From Oxytricha trifallax (Eukaryota; Ciliophora; Spirotrichea; Sporadotrichida; Oxytrichidae), in contig ARYC01000387.1 in the NCBI GenBank assembly GCA_000711775.1, positions 1-64,000 on the forward strand: a stretch of DNA of 64,000 nt, written 5' to 3'. A model generated the notes under the pieces. The model had not been told where the DNA came from. It did no database searches and worked only from the letters and a program-made list of their open reading frames with translations. Both the position numbers and the translations under genes were made by a program. Position 1 is the first letter of the stretch. Each line of letters begins with the position of its first letter. Below are positions 11,300 to 23,721 of the stretch, one piece after another.

Positions 11300-13703
11300 A
11301 TGGATAGACGTAGAGACTAACTTGCAACTGGTAAACCTCAAAGTGTTCTCACTAAAGAAGACCTGGAAGAAAAACTAAAAGAAATGAAATCTATGATTGA
11401 ATAACAAAAACAGCTTTAGAAACAACTCTAAGGAAATTTAGATAAAAACAACCATCAAAACACAGATAAAGCTCTAAATCAGACTACAGACCACTAACGT
11501 ATTTATCCATCTTATGAGGTTTTATATAACCCAACAAGCCCTGTAGCTTAAGATGTCGATAATTTAAGGGTTTCTCAATCACAAATGCAATCTTAGTATA
11601 ATCAAAAACCAAATATACCTTAGAATATCCATTAAAATCAAGATGCAGACAGACATTTATTGACAAGCAGTCAGTTTGTTTAGATAAATTAGTAACAGCC
11701 AAATGAAGATGCTGATGCAGAATCAATACCTCTTAGATTTTTAAATTATAAATTTATAATGTTTTATGGAATTAGTTTAGAGATACTTTTTGGTAATTAT
11801 ATAAGATTTAGAAAAATAACTAGATAATATAGACTATTAAAAAATAAATTTATTAAAAAAATTGTGTTTGTATATCAAAATAATTATTTAATGGTATTTA
11901 AAGATCTTTAACATTCCATACTTTTTAAGCATTTTTACTAACTTAGCTTTATTTTTTTTAAATTATTATCTTAGATTATAGCATAATAGATTTAAATAAA
12001 AGTAACTCTTAAATGAATATTACTAATAATTTCCAATTTCTCCATTTATATTAATATTTTTTATCATAATTTACTAATAAATATCGCATTAAAGGATTTA
12101 TTAACCTTAAGATTGTAACATGTGCCAAAAGAATATAAATAACAATTGACCAATTCTTATAATTAAGATCCAATATTTTAAAAATACTACAATTATAAAG
12201 TTCTAATTTATAATAACTAACCCCTATAATTACCTTATAAAATAGTAATCTCAAAAACTTGATATAAAAGTTATGAAAATTATGAATATGATGATTATTA
12301 AACTCCTAATAAATATCAAGCGAATGGCTACAACAATAAAAGAAGTCATGATAAAAGAATTCACAACTAATCTAATCATAAAAATACCCAATCACCTTCC
12401 CATTGTGTCAATGAAGAGAATCTTAAATTCAGGATTATGGAATACTATTAAGAATTTAGATGATTTTATTAAAATCTTATGTAGCCTTTTTACTTTAAAA
12501 TTTCATTTGATAATTAAGCAATAGAGAAGAGAAAAGGATTTTGAGAAAACTATTCAAAGACTATAGGGGAAGTTAGCAATTTAAGAAGAATAATCGATAG
12601 ATTTGAGAGAAAAAAGTACAGAGAAGCAAAAACGTCACCATCAAGACTCTATTGCACTAACTTTAGAAGTGAAAGAGCTCAAATAACAAATAGTTTATAA
12701 GTAAGGTCTCTTAGATTCAAAAGAAAGGGAGCTTATTCAGTCTAGAAGAGATATGGCTGTTGTTTAGAGTGAACTATCAAAGCTTTAAGAGAGAAATGAC
12801 TAGATTAATAATGCTTTGAAAAGCAGGCAAAATGACTAGGTAAATTTGACTAGGATTGTAGAAGACTTAAAACATTAAGCAGATGGTTTTAAGAGTTAAA
12901 TAAACAGTTTATAAAAAGAACTTGAGACTGAAAGAAAATCTAAGCAGCTTGAAATCACTAAAATTGAAGAAGAAAACAAGAAAAAGTTTTCACAACTGAA
13001 ATACTTAGTTGATTAGTACAGAGACTAAATGAGTGAATATCACAAGCTTACTTAATAAAATCAAAGCTTATTGACTCAAACTTCTGGTTCAGCCAAGAAG
13101 TAAAGGAATCTATCAGTCTCTTTCTATCCAAAGTAATAATAGTTACAAGATGTTGACAAAGATCCATAGCATAAGACAGCTGGAAGAAGGCATTATGTTG
13201 AATAGAATTAAAACTTAAAAGATTCAGTTAAAGATCTCTTTGGCCAAGACATACCCCAAGATTTCCCAATAAAAGAAAACAGAAAAGAATCACCTTAAAA
13301 AAGACAGCCAAGAGGCCAAACTGAATACAGAGAGCTTTGTTCTTCAGCTGAGAAGCATAAAAAGCGTACTCTTGATGATGAAAGCATATCATTCTAAGAT
13401 AACCATAATTCGTCATCTTCTAGAATCACCACTAATATTTAAAGTCGATCTTTGGCAATGCCTTCACATTAAAAGTTCTAAGATAACCAGCAATCAATTT
13501 AGGATACTGAATCGATATTGTTGAAACTGTAGCAAGAAAAAAATACTCTTTAGCATGAGTACGATAAAATACCAATGACTCGATCTAAAACTTTGAAATA
13601 AAAGTAAAGGAAGGAAGAGCTTGAAGGAGAATTAGAAAACATTAGCTCAGAGATAGGCAAGCTTAAGAAAAAAATTAGAGATATGGAAATAACTGACTTC
13701 TGA
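11300..13703 (+). CDS. Coiled-coil protein with two IESs
   Basis: ATG 11300, TGA 13701-13703. The first segment is Gln-rich (LTKEDLEEKLKEMKSMIEQQ). After removal of IESs 11743-12276 and 12458-12527 the frame runs LRFLNYEYDDYQTPNKY and then YYQEFREKDFEKTIQRLQGK. About 600 residues result. The centre (around 12530-13100) is a long heptad-like coiled coil rich in Glu, Lys, Gln and Leu; a basic Ser-rich region follows, then a second coiled coil at the C-terminus (KEELEGELENISSEIGKLKK). No catalytic domain. It could be a basal-body or cytoskeletal protein, but that is inference only. Confidence 0.75.
11743..12276. other. IES, 534 bp, pointer AAATTAT
   Basis: AAATTAT occurs at 11743-11749 and 12277-12283. 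The insert is strongly AT-rich and non-coding. Removal joins ...PLRFLNY to EYDDYQTPN... in frame. It is the longest simple IES resolved in this window. Confidence 0.8.
12458..12527. other. IES, about 70 bp, pointer AGA
   Basis: Contains the in-frame TGA at 12461-12463. Removing it between AGA copies at 12458-12460 and 12528-12530 restores the coiled-coil frame. The 3-bp pointer is weak, so borders may shift by a few bases. Confidence 0.55.
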
Positions 13704-13858
13704 AAATAAAAAGATTATAAAAATATTTGGATAATTTAATGTGCATTACTAATAATATTAAAATCAAATATTGAATTATACATTAGGGAACTTTTAGAAA
13801 ATAAGTTTACTTTATTTTATTTTAGTTATAATTATAATTTTAATTTATTTTGATTGCG

Positions 13859-15762
13859 ATGAAATCAAATTCATTAGCATTCTCTATCGGAAATCAATAA
13901 AGAAGTAATGATAATAGTATTTTGACTTTTTATAGGTTAATTAATTTAGAAAGAAAAATTATATGTTCCAGCACCTAATCAGTACTACTAAGATATAATA
14001 TTAAAACAATTATCCTTTACAATTTAAATCATGTCTTATTGTTTTAAAATATAATTATTTTTTAAGATGATTTTTTAAATACATAGACCTTTAACAGAAC
14101 AGGTTCAAAGTATAAATATTTAAAGATTTCATTAAATTATAGAATGGGAACATAGGAGAGAAACATATTTGAAGATGACATCAAAAGATCTCTGGGTCCA
14201 GGTCCTGCTTAATATAATGTCATAGATTCGGTGAAATATGTACTTAAACATAAATATTTTTTATTTATTATAGATTAAAGGAAAGCATAGAGTGATATCT
14301 GTAAATTAAAGAACTGAGAGGCCATCTTCAAATTTTGATATGAGCAAAGAACTTTACAAAACTTAGCAATAATTACAATAAGATTTCCCTGGTCCTGGGC
14401 ATTACAACCCATCCTTTACACATATAGATAGAAATAATTTATCATCTAGAAATCAGACCCCATTAAAAGATAGAAGGAGTACAAGTCAAACAAATGAAAG
14501 GCTAAGAGACACTAAGAGTAGCTCTTTGAAAAAATTGATATCTTCTGAATCTATTAGTTTCAATACACCTGGTCCTGGAGATTACAGGAATGAAGATGCT
14601 TTTGCTTATATATCAAGTCATGGCGGGACAGGTTCACATAATGGAAACTCTGTAAGTTTCACAAAAAGCTAAAGACTTCAAATTATTGATAAAGCCTAGC
14701 ATGAAATACCTGGTCCAGGAATGTACCAAACTGATAGTTCAATTAAAACTAGAAATAACTACTCTATTATGGAATCATTTGGACCTAAATTCAAGATTAT
14801 TTCTGATGTACCAAAACATTAGATACCAGGACCAGGAGAATATAACCATCTTGGAGAATTTCAAAAGAAAGTATAAGATATCAGAAAACTTAAAGCAAGA
14901 TAAAAACAGAAAAATGCTTAAATCTTAGGAAAAATAAATTAGAAATAAGAATCTGTAAATGAATAAAATATTCAGGTAAATAATTATAGGCAAACATTTT
15001 TACAAAAGACTTTTGATTTATCTCCTGGACCTGCAGCCTATAAAACAGAATAGTCTTATTCAAAGAAAAGTGCGGTTATTTTATTGATTTATTAAACTAA
15101 TAGTTATTGGAACAGCAAATCGAGAATATAACAATATACAAAACAGGGAAATTTCTCCAGGTCCTAAATATTTGCCAAAAGTTGATTCTTCAAAGAGATG
15201 AGGCAATAATTATAGTTTTTCATATGGATCTACACGAAAAATATTTGTTCCCAAATTTGAGACCCCAGGTCCAGGATAGTATCAAGAAATATTTAGTGTT
15301 AATTTTACCATTCATTAATCAATGAATATAGATAATTTTAATCCTACCTATATATTGAATGATTTTCATACTTTGAAGTAATTAAAAAAATAAAAATAGA
15401 GATCAAAGTCAACACTTAAAAACTCACGTAATATAATTGAACTTCTTCGTTAACCCACACCAGGTCCTTTAGACTACAGTCCTGACAACTAAAAAATACT
15501 AAAGCACTAACCATAATGTGTAATAGGGACAGCCAAACAAAGATAAGATCTAGCAGGGAAATCCTAGCTAGAGAGTCCATCTCCTGATAGATATGAAACA
15601 AGAACGAAAATACAAAACAATGGGATAAAGTTTTCAATCACGAAGAGAGATTTAGAAAGATCCTGTAATAAAAATGATTTACCAGGACCTGGTTAGTATA
15701 AGCTGCCATCGACTGTGGCTAATTTACCTTATTTAATGATGAGTATTATAGTTATAATTTGA
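13859..15762 (+). CDS. PGP-repeat (ODF3/SHIPPO-like) microtubule-associated protein
   Basis: ATG 13859, TGA 15760-15762. Introns 13917-13949 and 14240-14273, and IESs 13989-14062 and 15075-15102, are removed in the model. The protein carries about ten spaced Pro-Gly-Pro units followed by a Tyr: LGPGPAQYN, DFPGPGHYNPSF, NTPGPGDYRN, EIPGPGMYQTD, QIPGPGEYNHL, LSPGPAAYKTE, ETPGPGQYQE, PTPGPLDYS, DLPGPGQYKLP. This repeat is typical of the SHIPPO/ODF3 family found in axonemes and sperm tails, so a role on ciliary or cortical microtubules is likely. An in-frame TGA sits at 15199-15201 between VDSSKR and GNNYSFSYG; no pointer explains it. The window has a second possible relative at 53570-55458. Confidence 0.8.
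13989..14062. other. IES, 74 bp, pointer TAAGAT
   Basis: TAAGAT at 13989-13994 and 14063-14068 around an AT-rich insert. Removal joins APNQYYQD to DFLNTQTFNRTG in frame. Confidence 0.8.
15075..15102. other. IES, 28 bp, pointer GTTATT
   Basis: GTTATT at 15075-15080 and 15103-15108. Removal gives KKSAVIGTANREYN. A matching VIGTAKQR occurs later in the same protein, which supports the join. Confidence 0.85.
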
Positions 15763-16074
15763 TTATATAGTTCAATCGTGTCTCATTAATTAAATTATCC
15801 TAACAAATTTGTAGTTTCCCTTCATATTTCCTTACTTTTTAACTTCCTATTTGTTCAGCTTTAATAAATGACATAAACAGTTATATTTTATTTTTAAAAA
15901 GGAAAATATATATTTTATAGGCAGCAAAACTCTTTAAAATTTGGTTGTAACAGAGACTCTAGCATACTGTATATTTTTTCTTGGCCATTTATGCTTAATA
16001 AAAAAATGAATATTTTTTAATTTAATCGAAGTCTAAGGCAATTTATTTATCTTTTAAAAAATTATTCCCTTATT
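15763..16074. other. Intergenic stretch
   Basis: AT-rich, no coding or RNA feature seen. Confidence 0.4.
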
Positions 16075-16465
16075 ATGAAGTCAATAGAGAAAGAAATAAA
16101 TTTACTAAGAGATGAAAATTAACATTATCCCAATCTAATGATTATTTTTTATATTTTTAAATATTTTAATTTTAATATTTTATACATACAATGGCTTCTT
16201 ATTCAGAAAGATCGAAGAAAAAATAAATCAAAAATAAAATTATATTTTATTCTGGGGAAGTGGAGTCGGGTTTAGTATATTGATCCATTTAATTGTCACA
16301 CTGGTTTTAGCAATGTTTGTTGGTTAATTTCAATTTATACAATTTTGTGGCAATGATGATTTTTCAATAATAAGCGTAAGTAAATATAAGATTTGTTAAC
16401 TAGAGATCATGCTTCTTTTTCCTCTACAAGACATATTTTATATTTCTATGAATATCGCACACTGA
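16075..16465 (+). CDS. Small membrane protein, unknown
   Basis: ATG 16075, TGA 16463-16465, about 100 residues after removing a 58-bp IES (16131-16188) and a short intron from 16376 (GTAAGT...TAGAG). The N-terminus is charged (MKSIEKEINLLRDENQ). A hydrophobic segment follows (GFSILIHLIVTLVLAMFVG), and a second weaker one lies near the C-terminus (IMLLFPLQDIFYISMNIAH). I recognise no family. Confidence 0.6.
16131..16188. other. IES, 58 bp, pointer CAAT
   Basis: CAAT at 16131-16134 and 16189-16192. Removal joins ENQHYPN to GFLFRKIEEKIN in frame. The insert is almost pure A and T. Confidence 0.7.
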
Positions 16466-16509
16466 TTTTAGTTTAATTACAAAATAAAAAATAATTAGAA
16501 GAAGATTAA

Positions 16510-19500
16510 ATGCAAAATAGACAGCCAAGCAGACCTTTACTCTTTTATAGCTCATAAAATCAGTCACCCACAAATCAATAATACGCACAACTATAAAATA
16601 ACCCCAACTATGTAATGTTTTTTTATCATTTTTTAAAAGTTAAAATTAAAACTCTGTGATGTTTTAATAGCATGATAACAGCTAAGCTCATCATTAAAAT
16701 AAACAGTCAAGAGTTGTGGCTTCTCCATTAATTAGAATATCATTTATAGTATAAATTTTTTTTTTTTGAATTTAAGTTAACTGATTGTAGATTACATGTG
16801 ATTTATCAGACCATGATCTGACCCAATAATAATAAATCTAGCATAATTACATTATACCAGCTGCACTTCATTAGCACTAATATCCTCGCTTTGAGTAAGT
16901 CATTTACACTGTAATGAAACGCACATACTAGCAATACTTCAATCTATTTCTATTAATGTTTATTAAATGTTTGTTACAGAGTATATATGCGCTGTGTGAC
17001 ATGGGGGAGAGATTCACATGGTCTCTTTGATTATGAGTCAAGGCAGATTTAGAAACGAAACATTAAATCCTACACTGGTGGAAAGATAATTAGAGTTAAT
17101 AATGATGTGGAGTTCATTAGCAAGCAGTATATATTTGTTTGAATTTTATTAATTCAGTAGTCAGCTCAAGACTTTCATCCTGAAGCAAAACCTCTAATAG
17201 TTGTGCATGAAAAGAATGGTAATTATCTTAACATTTCAGAATGCCTTTCCATTATCTTATTTATAGAAATATTAATAAATCTTTTTTAGGGAAATTTTTT
17301 GTGGAAAACGATACTCTGGTAGCTTTTCAATCAGAGGAAGAAGCTCAAAAAGCAAGCGCAGATGAAGATGTGAACAATAAGATGTTTATTGTTGTTAGAA
17401 ATTTGAAAACTACCTCTTCCAAAGCAGTAAATTTTTGATTTTCTTAATCTAATTCATGAGTAGGATTACAAGTTGAGCAAGGGAGATATAATTAAACTCG
17501 GCAGAATAAAGTTTAAGGTTAAGGATTTCAGAACAGACAATTTGCAAGCTAATTTGGACATATAAAACTAGAATAAAAGACAAAGCTAGTCGCCTGTTAA
17601 GCAATCCTCAATTAAGAAGGCAAACTTAGGATCTTCATCTAACAATATTAATCAATAATTGGGTCAGGATGATGATTACTGGGTAGGTGGAGATGACTTT
17701 TCAGAGGAGGCGATTGAGATTGATTGCGGTGTTGTTGACTCAACCCAAAGCGATATTATTTGTAAAGTATGCTGGGGAAACGAACAATGCCCTAACAACC
17801 CCTTACTAAATTCTTGCAAGTGCGATGGCTCTGTGAGATTCATACATTATGAATGCTTGAAACATTGGTTGAAGTAGAAAATGCAGAAGAAAGAAGAGGA
17901 GCATCTCATCTCTTACATTTGGAAAAATTTTGAGTGTGAAATTTGCAAGAAACCTTATCCATATATCTTTAAATCTAATGGTAGAAAATATAGATTAGTC
18001 GATGTCGACGTTCCCGAGTAGAAAAATTTCCTTTGGCTTGAGTCTCTAACCTTCGAGAAAAATTCTTCAAGAATGGTTCATCTTGTTATGCCATCTTAAT
18101 AATTAAGTTCTTTCAAGTTAGGTAGAGGGCACGAATCTGACGTTCGAGTAAGTGATATTTCAGTTAGTAGATGCCATGCTATCTTGAAATACGATTCATC
18201 AGATTATGAAGTATTTTACAATTCTTATGATGCTATTTAATTTGTATGGCTACTATCTTGAAGACAATCTCTCAAAATTCGGTACTCTAGTCTTAGCCAA
18301 ATAAGCTATAGAATTAGATGTTGACTGCACTAAAGCTGTTCAAATTGGAAGAAGTGTTATATCTTTCACAGTGAAGCCAACCGATCTTGCTAAAACTGTC
18401 GTTAAAACCCCTTCTCCAAGAAGATAAGCTCAGATTACATAGTAGCCAAGTGCTGAAGAAATCTTGAGAAAAAAGATTGAGGAGGCTTCTCGCAAAGTAA
18501 GCTAAGTCATTAGCAATTAAAACAATCAAATGCATAACGTTCATAGAAACCAGAATATTTAAGTGCAACATAGATCCTCGTCAAATGTTGAAATGGAGAA
18601 TCCAACTGAATTGTAACACTATCTACAGTCAAATTAGTTGAATAACTTAAATCAATAAGATTTTCATGCTGTTGAAAGTCACACTTATGATACTATATTA
18701 AGAGTCATTTTTAAAGATATTTATTATTTTAAATTTTTCTTAAAATCAATAACAGAAGCCAATAAAACTTAATAGAAAACTAATAGATCAATCAGTTGTA
18801 GATTTAAGAGCAATATAATCATCAGACTTTAGAGAGATTTGAAAGAATTATGTAAAGTGTAGAGTAGTAATTGGCTGAGAGGGATTAAAAATCATTAAAT
18901 GGAGCAAGAGTACAGAATGATTTCTAGTATCAATCACCACAGAGGTAGAGACTGCCATAAACTAACCTCCAGGTCTTAGACATAGCAAATGATGTGACCC
19001 CAGATGACGAAGCCATAATGTATTAACTATATGTATAATTTATTTTTACACAATGAAAACTCAGTACAAGCATCAGGTTACACACAATGAATGGAAATAT
19101 AGATAACTTTTAGGAAACATTATAAATCCTGAGCTTTTAGACTAAAGCCCTTTATTAAATCAAGCAAGTAATTATACATGTGCTGATAAGCCATCTATTT
19201 CATTTAACTAATTGAAAAGTAAATATGGTTTTAATGAATAGGAGTAGTAGAGAGACTTCAATCAAGCAGTCGCCGCTTACCAAAAAAGTGAAACAATGAA
19301 CAGATTTGAAGATCTCAAGGATGAGCTCGACCAAGATTTTGTGCATGTCCCCGAAGAGCATGAAGAAGACCCACCACTGAGATTGAAATCTCAAAATCAG
19401 ATGGACACAGATCACTCCCCTATCAGAGTAGCTCGCATAGATTTTCATTAAGTTTAATTAAAATTAATATTTCCATTAATACATGAATCAGCCAAGACAA

Positions 19501-20665
19501 GACACTCACATTTAATCAAACTACAATAGGAACTCAACTTTGTAGCAAAAGTATTCAGACAACTTTGGATCTTCAATTAATGCTAATTTTGAAGGAAATA
19601 TGTTCATGCAAAATTATAATGGTTAAAGCAGACAATAAGAGAAATAGAATGCGGAAATATTCCTTTCACACTCTCCCTCAAAAGCTCAAGTCTATAGCAG
19701 AACTTACAATAACGATTTGTAGAATTAATAAACTATAACTTCCAATTCCTGTACAAATCATATACAATCCAAATAAGTAGTCAGTAATCACAAAGCTTCT
19801 TCATCAATTACTGCAGCTGTGAATCATAAGTTTGCGCATAATATAATTAAAATATTAATTTTATAACGACAAGAGAATGGCTAGTCCAGAGAAGAGCTAA
19901 ACTATTTAAAAATCCTCGAATAAATTTAAGTACTCTGAATCAATTACATAGAAAAACGCAAATATATTCAATTAAAATACAAAAAGAACATCGTCGCAAT
20001 CTCCCTGGAGAGCAATGAATGATGATCAAGATTCATATACAATTGTGACACCTGTAAAGCAAATCTAACCAGCTTTGTAAGCCTAAAAGAAAAGTGAAGT
20101 TTCTCATTAAACAGTGAGTGGTTTGTATAAGAACATTAGATCTCAAAACGCAACAACTTACAAGTAAAAGCCTACTCAGCAACATAATCCATCATAGATT
20201 TCCCCCAATAAGTACACAAACTTTAGTAACTAAGTATCAACACCAAACAAAAACTAAAGGAAAGAAATCAGTGTGGGTAGATAAACTTACTAAATGAGCA
20301 GTAATTTGCAGAGCCATAACAATACAGCTTTCAAGGATCAATCAGGTACTATGAATCATTAAAATGCTTTGGCAAGCTAGAACTCAGCAAATAAGAAAAG
20401 AACCCCCGTATCTGCCATAAAATCAAACTCTGGAAATTCATACAGCAATTATCATAACCCTTCTACTTCATCGCATTCTTAATAGCATCACTAAAACATG
20501 TTCTCTAGTAGCTTGCAAAATTCTCAAGGTGGTGGATACTCGGGAGCCAATCATTCAAACCTAAATAATGCTCATGTCCTCATTGGCAATAGTAGTAACA
20601 CTTATCAAAAGTCTTATCTCTATTAAAATCAGTAATAGCAGTAGAACAACAACATGAGATTCTGA
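16510..20665 (+). CDS. FHA domain plus RING-CH (RINGv) protein, IES-rich
   Basis: ATG 16510, TGA 20663-20665, roughly 1150 residues. Introns include 16612-16670, 16749-16790, 16895-16979 and 17219-17289, with another near 17428-17465 and one near 19036. Five IESs are resolved inside it. In the middle lies a C4HC3 RING-CH finger: IICKVCWGNEQCPNNPLLNS, then CKCDGSVRFIHYECLKHWL, then FECEICKKPY. It is typical of membrane-linked or soluble ubiquitin ligases. An FHA domain follows: SFKLGRGHESDVRVSDISVS, RCHAILKY, then YLEDNLSKFGTLVL. FHA domains bind phosphothreonine, so phosphorylation-directed ubiquitination is a fair inference. The C-terminal half is Gln/Asn/Ser-rich with a short coiled coil (LERFERIMQSVEQQLAERDQ). 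No membrane segment was seen. Confidence 0.85.
17125..17154. other. IES, 30 bp, pointer CAGTA
   Basis: CAGTA at 17125-17129 and 17155-17159. The insert contains an in-frame TGA; removal gives EFISKQQSAQDFHPEAK. A GT...AG intron at the same place would shift the frame, so an IES is preferred. Confidence 0.75.
18217..18250. other. IES, 34 bp, pointer TAC
   Basis: Splits the FHA domain. Removing 34 bp between TAC copies (18217-18219, 18251-18253) joins SSDYEVFY to YLEDNLSKFGT, the expected end of an FHA core. Confidence 0.7.
18701..18753. other. IES, 53 bp, pointer AGA
   Basis: AGA at 18701-18703 and 18754-18756. Removal brings TYDTILR into frame with the coiled-coil segment SQQNLIENQQINQLQ. 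Confidence 0.65.
19446..19473. other. IES, 28 bp, pointer CATTAA
   Basis: CATTAA at 19446-19451 and 19474-19479. Removal joins VARIDFHQ to YMNQPRQDTHIQ in frame. Confidence 0.8.
19838..19862. other. IES, 25 bp, pointer ATAA
   Basis: ATAA at 19838-19841 and 19863-19866. Removal joins VNHKFAH to NDKRMASPEKSQT in frame. Confidence 0.75.
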
Positions 20666-21294
20666 AACTTAGAAAAAGAAAGCTAAGAAAAACTAAAATT
20701 GTTTAGTAAAATGTATTTATTATTTATCAAGTGTGAGTTATATTTCAGTAAATTTAGTTTACAATAATCTCTTTTTCGTAGGTAAACTATTCAAGAAAAA
20801 TAACATATAATAAACTTATGTTATATGATGAAGAATTTTATATCACCCTAAACATTGTTATAAATTATCTATAATTTTTAGCCAATTATTTAAAATAATA
20901 AATAAATAATTATTAAAGGATATCCTTAAGAATTGATTATTATTTTTTATATTAATAAATTAATGTGTATTTTTTATTTAAAAAAATGATATTCAAGACA
21001 TATACTGACGTTTTTCAATTTTAAAAACTGCATAAATTATATAAATTTAAGATAAAATAATTTTACCAAGATAAATTTACTCTCCATTTCATTTATTTAT
21101 ATTTAAAAATAAAAATATTTGAAATAGACGGTATACAAAAAGGATTAATTATAATTGGAGACTTTAAATTTTCATAATTATCTTAATTATTTAATTAATA
21201 ATTTATTGGGAATAAGTAAGTTAAAACTAATTTATATTTTTTAGTACTTCTTTGCTTTAACAACCACCATTTTTAATTTGAATATTAAAGCATT
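20666..21294. other. Intergenic stretch
   Basis: About 630 bp of AT-rich sequence with no coding signal. It must contain the ends of the two flanking macronuclear chromosomes if each gene becomes its own nanochromosome; no telomere-addition motif can be read from it. Confidence 0.4.
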
Positions 21295-23606
21295 ATGCGA
21301 ACAAAGAAATCGACTTCAAAAAATGCAAAGCAAGATGTATAAAAATCTCGTTTTCAGTCCCCTCACATGAATGGAAGTGCTTCAGGAATCAATGATTTTG
21401 AATTTCATCAGTAAAGTGATTCAATCTGGGCATTAGTTTAAGAATCCATTTTTAACTTTTATAATAACTTACTGGAAGTCTAGGTATTCACTCCATTACT
21501 TTATTCATTTTTGGTTATGCTCTCATTGATCCAATAAGCCTACTTTATTTTCTATGATTACGTTAATTTAATGGATTTATTTAATATAATGAACAAAATT
21601 TAAATTGCATGATTTGGAGTTTGTAGATGAAGTAAAGAAAAAATTGATTATGACTGCTGACGATTTGTTGAAATATTTACCTATTTTCCCAGCTGTGATT
21701 TAAGGCAGATCAGAGGTAGGCTTCCTCTTTTTCTATATGTTCTTATTTTCTTTGCAAGTACTTTTCTGCGGACTGATTGCTTTTAATTTTCTTTTTAATG
21801 AAAATAGACAAATTGATGATACCAAATCAACTTAGCAAAACATTTCAATTATCAAGCGATAGATGAGCAATACTTAAAAATATGTGTTGAAAGCTGGCTC
21901 ATTCTATATAATTGTTTGGAACCACCTTTTGATAATACCAAGCTTGTACTTTTGCATTGATATATTATTATGCAATAACGATTCACATGGCCCAAGTGAT
22001 TAAATTTTTTAATTTTATATTTAAGTGATGATAAAATGCATCATGGTTCCAATATCGAATGCTGGAGCTCAGTTTACATAATATTGGTTTTGATTGGAGT
22101 TATACACCTGATTCTATCAATATTTTCAATTGGCTCAATGGTCTTGTTTATGAATGATTCATTCCAAGATTCAAAACTGCCTTGGTCACAGTCTACTATG
22201 AAGCCATTTTTATTATCAGTGTTGATATCTATTACCTACATAATATGGCAGTTGTAAAGTCTACATGGGAAATTAAAAATTATACCTGACATATTTTGTC
22301 TGTTGGTATCTACTCTTGTATTAGTCATTAGAGTTATCTAACCTTCCTTTAATTCTAGGTTGATAATCAATTTACAATATATAATTAATGCATAAGTTTA
22401 AAAATTATTAGAATTGAGATATGTAATTGTCTTTATTGAATGAAAGCTATTCTTATTATTACCAAAATAAATTAAATTTAGAAGAAAAAAAACTTCTAGA
22501 GTTTAATATTATTTAAGAAGTTTTAACAAAAATTGATGTAGAATTAAAATATAATATTATTTCTTCTGTTTTTTAACTAGGGTAATTTTAAAATTTCCAG
22601 AGCTTTAAAATTCTTAGTACAGCTATTAATTGATGCCATAATATTACTACAAAATTATTATCAATAATTTGTTCTAGCTTCTCAATTATTAAATGGTATT
22701 TTATTTAGGCAGTAAATGTTCAACACATTTTTTAAAAGATTTAGTTCCAATAAGTTGTTATTTTCGATTCAGCAATCAATTAGCTTTATTTATCTATTTG
22801 TTTTTATTACAGTAATTTCAAAACAATTTATAGTTTAGCAATAATGAGATAGGAAGATTTTGGTTTTCTCTACTGAGAGTTGTCCACACAATTTTTAACA
22901 TCCATTTAAATGCTATGTCACTAATAATCTCTGTAGTTGTTTATATAGCACTTTGCATAATTTTCTTTGGTATTATTGATAACCGCATAGAAAAGATAGT
23001 AAAACGAGGTATTGGCAAAATTAAAAATGCAAATGAATTAGAAATTTATCTCTCTGCTATTTATAAAATGATAGTATTGGATTCAAAAAGCCCTAGCATA
23101 ATATTGTAGGGAATTCTTTAAATACATATACAAAGCTGTACTGATAAAGAATCAAGATTTAAAGAAAATAAGATAAGTTTATTATTTTTTTGTATTGTTT
23201 TTAGGAATTAAGTTAGTTATATGAATTTAAATTAAGAAATTTATTTTAATCTAAATTAACACATCTTTAGGAAAGCTCTAACCAAAATATTTCAATGTTA
23301 AATTTATTATATTCAAATTTCTTTTTTCCTTTTGAATGCCCTTGTTATACATATGAATACGAAGATTTTTACTAAGCAAACTAAGAAAAAGAAGTTAAAC
23401 CTAAGATTTATACATAAGTAAATGGAAGTTCTTTAGGCGACTATGAAAGAATCGAACTGCGATCGCCTAAGAATAAGGAAAAAGAAAAATCAGAGGATAT
23501 TTTTATTGAGATGTTTAGATTGAGAAAAGCTTCCGACATTCTTAAACCCCCAAAACCCCTGCAAAGATTATAAAAGAGTAAATTGAATTCAAATAGGAGT
23601 TTTTGA
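21295..23606 (+). CDS. Multi-pass membrane protein, unknown
   Basis: ATG 21295, TGA 23604-23606. After removal of IESs 21579-21597 and 21994-22022 the N-terminal half reads with several membrane segments: LLYSFLVMLSLIQQAYFIFY, then GFLFFYMFLFSLQVLFCGLI, then FYIIVWNHLLIIPSLYFCID, then VYIILVLIGVIHLILSIFSI. More hydrophobic segments follow near 22900 (MSLIISVVVYIALCIIFFGI). The cytosolic-looking tail is charged (around 23380-23600). The joints between 22380 and 22870 and near 23170-23330 are not resolved and probably hold further IESs. No ion-channel or transporter motif was seen. Confidence 0.65.
21579..21597. other. IES, 19 bp, pointer ATTTAA
   Basis: ATTTAA at 21579-21584 and 21598-21603. 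Removal gives VNLMDLFKLHDLEFVDEVKK. It is the shortest insert resolved here. Confidence 0.65.
21994..22022. other. IES, 29 bp, pointer AAGTGAT
   Basis: AAGTGAT at 21994-22000 and 22023-22029. Removal joins NNDSHGPSD to DKMHHGSNIECW in frame. Confidence 0.85.
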
Positions 23607-23690
23607 AAATTCTTAATTCAAATTTAAGTTAATTATTATTATAGGAATTTGGTAGCTTTTCATTTTTAACACGAAGGACATATAGTACTA

Positions 23691-23717
<27 letters not shown>
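23691..23717. repeat. (AT)n microsatellite
   Basis: A 27-bp uninterrupted alternating AT tract between the membrane-protein gene and the GC-rich island. Confidence 0.9.

Positions 23718-23721
<4 letters not shown>

Noticed and set aside
23547..23559. CCCCCAAAACCCC resembles the hypotrich telomere repeat
   Set aside because: It is coding sequence (SDILKPPKPLQRL) near the end of the membrane-protein gene; only one and a half repeats and no element border.
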